NCBI RefSeq assembly: GCF_001602625.1
Contig: NZ_LECR01000075.1
Location: 13,864 to 21,953 of the forward strand
DNA length: 8,090 bases
Source of the DNA: Sodalis-like endosymbiont of Proechinophthirus fluctus
GTDB lineage: Bacteria > Pseudomonadota > Gammaproteobacteria > Enterobacterales > Enterobacteriaceae
Direction: 5' to 3'
Part shown: one piece after another, positions 7,945-8,090 of the stretch
How positions within the stretch are numbered: the stretch's first letter is position 1
Layout of the letters: each line of letters opens with the position of its first letter
Notes under the pieces: generated by a model
Databases searched by the model: none
What the model was told of the DNA's origin: nothing
What the model saw: only the letters and a program-made list of their open reading frames with translations
Program-made: the position numbers and the translations under genes

Positions 7945-8090
7945 CAGCAATTCGGTAGCTATTAAGGCTTCACCTCTGCGCATGGGGCTCCCTTAAGGCT
8001 TAGGGCGATGTAGCGCAAGTGATATCCAGTAGGATGGGTACGACTAGAGAAAGTGCTTAGCCACGGCTCTTTGCTTCGAACAGCATTCGA
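7945..8090. other. Unassigned right-hand end
   Basis: No reading frame or RNA gene is recognised here. E. coli has sugE next, but no trace of its membrane segments could be read. A 9-base direct repeat TTAAGGCTT occurs at 7962-7970 and 7993-8001. The stretch is probably eroded or intergenic DNA. Confidence 0.4.

Overview
The window is a chromosomal segment of an enterobacterium. It follows the Escherichia coli order dsbD-cutA-(dcuA)-aspA-fxsA-(yjeH)-groES-groEL-(yjeIJ)-epmB-efp-ecnA-ecnB, with the genes in brackets missing. Housekeeping genes are intact and closely match E. coli proteins in length, while several accessory genes are freshly broken but still readable codon by codon. This pattern is typical of a recently host-restricted insect symbiont of the Sodalis type. 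The genus is inferred from protein recall and decay pattern, not from a database search.

Layout. Positions 1-743 (minus) hold the 5' half of a dsbD pseudogene running off the left edge, with four disabling changes. It overlaps the end of an intact cutA (719-1075, minus). A short GC-rich hairpin/promoter region (1076-1145) stands where dcuA would be, followed by intact aspA (1146-2582, minus). An AT-rich intergenic region (2583-2938) separates aspA from fxsA (2939-3372, plus), which has lost one base. A second AT-rich gap (3373-3616) ends in a textbook heat-shock (sigma-32) promoter driving groES-groEL (3617-5603), which closes with a strong intrinsic terminator (5629-5662). After 200 bases without a recognisable gene come divergent epmB (5867-6895, minus) and efp (6936-7502, plus), 40 bp apart. 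The right end looks non-coding, but it contains remnants of both entericidin genes, ecnA (7585-7710) and ecnB (about 7821-7944). The last 146 bases are unassigned.

Function. GroES and GroEL form the chaperonin. EpmB makes (R)-beta-lysine, which EpmA (not in this window) attaches to Lys34 of EF-P, and both the EpmB PLP lysine and EF-P Lys34 are present. AspA interconverts aspartate and fumarate but has lost its usual neighbour, the DcuA exchanger, and carries an unusual Gly-to-Arg change in a conserved motif. The genes being lost concern periplasmic disulfide reduction (dsbD), an inner-membrane protein (fxsA) and small envelope lipoproteins (ecnA/ecnB).

I found no CRISPR array, transposase, tRNA or rRNA, and nothing that supports a new multi-gene system. 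The most informative content is the decay itself, especially the entericidin remnants, which ordinary ORF calling would miss.
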